Shown: in pieces, positions 63,312-64,000 of the stretch
Layout: the number at the start of each line of letters is the position of its first letter
How positions within the stretch are numbered: the stretch's first letter is position 1
Source: Clostridia bacterium
GTDB taxonomy: Bacteria > Bacillota > Clostridia > Lachnospirales > Lachnospiraceae
DNA length: 64,000 nucleotides
Assembly (NCBI GenBank): GCA_009929615.1
Contig: SAAB01000015.1
Coordinates: 1 to 64,000 of the forward strand
Direction: 5' to 3'
Made by a program: the position numbers and the translations under genes
The notes under the pieces: generated by a model
The model's input: only the letters and a program-made list of their open reading frames with translations
Told to the model about the DNA's origin: nothing
Databases searched by the model: none

Positions 63312-63647
63312 CAACCTGTTACTTTCGGCATGACTGCCTACTGACCATAATGGATATGGCGACATGTCATTTCTGGCATGTTCTCACGTTTCTTTTATTT
63401 TGTGATTATTGCGTGAGGTCGGACTGTATATCACCGTTTCCTTTTTAAAATTGGAGAGCGGAATAACTTAAATATGTATGTTACCATACATATCTGGCAG
63501 TCTCTGAGGATATTTGCAAATTGCAAATCTTTCCTAAGTCTCTGGTGTCACATCACCCTTTGACTTATATAGTTATTGTGCTGTGTATTTTATTTATACT
63601 GCGAGACACAGATTATTATTTTCATAATAAGGGGGCATGAATTGTTT
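63312..63647 (-). ncRNA. Group I intron in the tape measure gene
   Basis: A 336-nt insert between GGT (exon, ending in U at 63648) and ATG AAG (exon 2 from 63311), with G as its last base. P1: exon GGGU pairs with GCCC (63636-63633), with U-G at the splice site and an 11-nt loop. P7: R-like CAGAGACTGCC (63506-63496) pairs through GACTG with CAGTC of the S-like GATATACAGTCC (63432-63421). P8: perfect hairpin ATATGTATG-GTAA-CATACATAT (63493-63472). P9: CTCACG...CGTGAG. No ORF inside. Precise removal gives the continuous reading QMRVMGMKGKLEELGEE. Confidence 0.78.
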
Positions 63648-64000
63648 ACCCATAACTCGCATCTGACCGATTTTTAAGGCGTTTCCCATCTCATCTGCTG
63701 ATTGCGTTATCTCCGCACCGCCAGTTATTAATGCAAGGGATTTGTTAATATCCATTCCGCCAAGAGCGAGAGCGGAAGCAGAACGTGATAATCCTGATCC
63801 AAGGTCGGCAGACGAGGTTGCAAACTCATTTCCAAGCTTATTGAGTTTATCTACGACTGTTTCGGCTTGTGATGTATCAATATCAAAAGCCTTTAAAACT
63901 GCAACAATATCAGATACAGCTGTCTGGTCATCTACTTCGCCTACATTGGCATATATAGAAGAAACTTTCGCAAGTTCACTACTCTGTGACAAACTATATC
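63648..64000 (-). CDS. Phage tail tape measure protein, first visible coding segment (5' end outside window)
   Basis: The frame is open to the window edge. It contains SELAKVSSIYANVGEVDDQ, GMDINKSLALITGGAEITQS and MGNALKIGQMRVMG, the conserved tape-measure core of TP901-1-like siphophages. After GGT at 63648 the frame runs into the group I-like insert and soon stops. Upstream head and tail genes should lie beyond 64000. Confidence 0.8.

Overview
The window comes from a spore-forming, strictly anaerobic Firmicute, most likely a member of the Lachnospiraceae (Clostridia). The basis is low-to-moderate GC, AGGAGG ribosome binding sites, the spoIIA and spoVA sporulation genes, crotonase plus hydroxybutyryl-CoA dehydrogenase, a T-box in front of valS, and the paired DUF5716/DUF5717 genes typical of that family. 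Genus was not determined.

Layout. 1-2.2 kb: the C-terminal two thirds of a repeat-rich surface protein and a 65-aa membrane protein. 2.4-5.6 kb: crt-hbd, then purA. 5.9-9.9 kb: a four-gene ABC importer of the spermidine/putrescine/iron type. 10-17.7 kb: a VTC-like protein, a HisC/CobD-like aminotransferase, and the large DUF5717 and DUF5716 (Hsp70/actin-fold plus TPR) pair. 17.7-23 kb: a glycerol-phosphate block (glpP, GDPD, two FAD oxidoreductases, DUF1667) with a promoter and terminator leader fitting GlpP antitermination, then an MgtC-like gene. 23-29 kb: T-box, valS, folC, a 53-aa ORF and a TPR membrane protein. 29-30.5 kb: spoIIAA-spoIIAB-sigF. 30.5-41 kb: an accessory catabolic island for cyclic amides or ureides (flavin reductase, CdaR-like regulator, pyroglutamyl peptidase, SsuBC-type ABC importer, amidohydrolase, AMDase-like protein, hydantoinase/allantoinase, M20 amidohydrolase, D-2-hydroxyacid dehydrogenase). 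It separates sigF from spoVA, two blocks that are adjacent in Bacillus. Two island genes are damaged: the binding protein has lost its middle, and the amidohydrolase has a frameshifted tail. 41-45.5 kb: spoVAA-AB-AC-AD, an aminotransferase with its own promoter, and spoVAE. 45.5-53.7 kb: DUF554, PBP1A, YigZ, a polar amino acid ABC importer, thioredoxin and an aldo/keto reductase.

53.8-64 kb: the left end of a damaged prophage on the minus strand, integrated into the 5' part of a hypothetical gene (53800-54564). It holds an endolysin with a frameshift, two small membrane proteins and a very long tail tape measure gene. The tape measure gene is the most unusual object in the window. A 336-nt insert with group I intron hallmarks (63312-63647) and a 1,348-nt insert (61412-62759), carrying a structured RNA and an oppositely oriented zinc-ribbon membrane protein gene, both interrupt it, and removing each at the inferred boundaries restores one continuous in-frame protein. 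The gene is then frameshifted near 58346 and appears fused to the C-terminal part of an unrelated tail protein, which suggests internal deletion of the tail module.

Three single-base frameshifts lie in short homopolymers (36153-36156, 54727-54729, 58346-58348). They may be real decay or residual sequencing error. All family assignments are from reading the sequence; no search was run.
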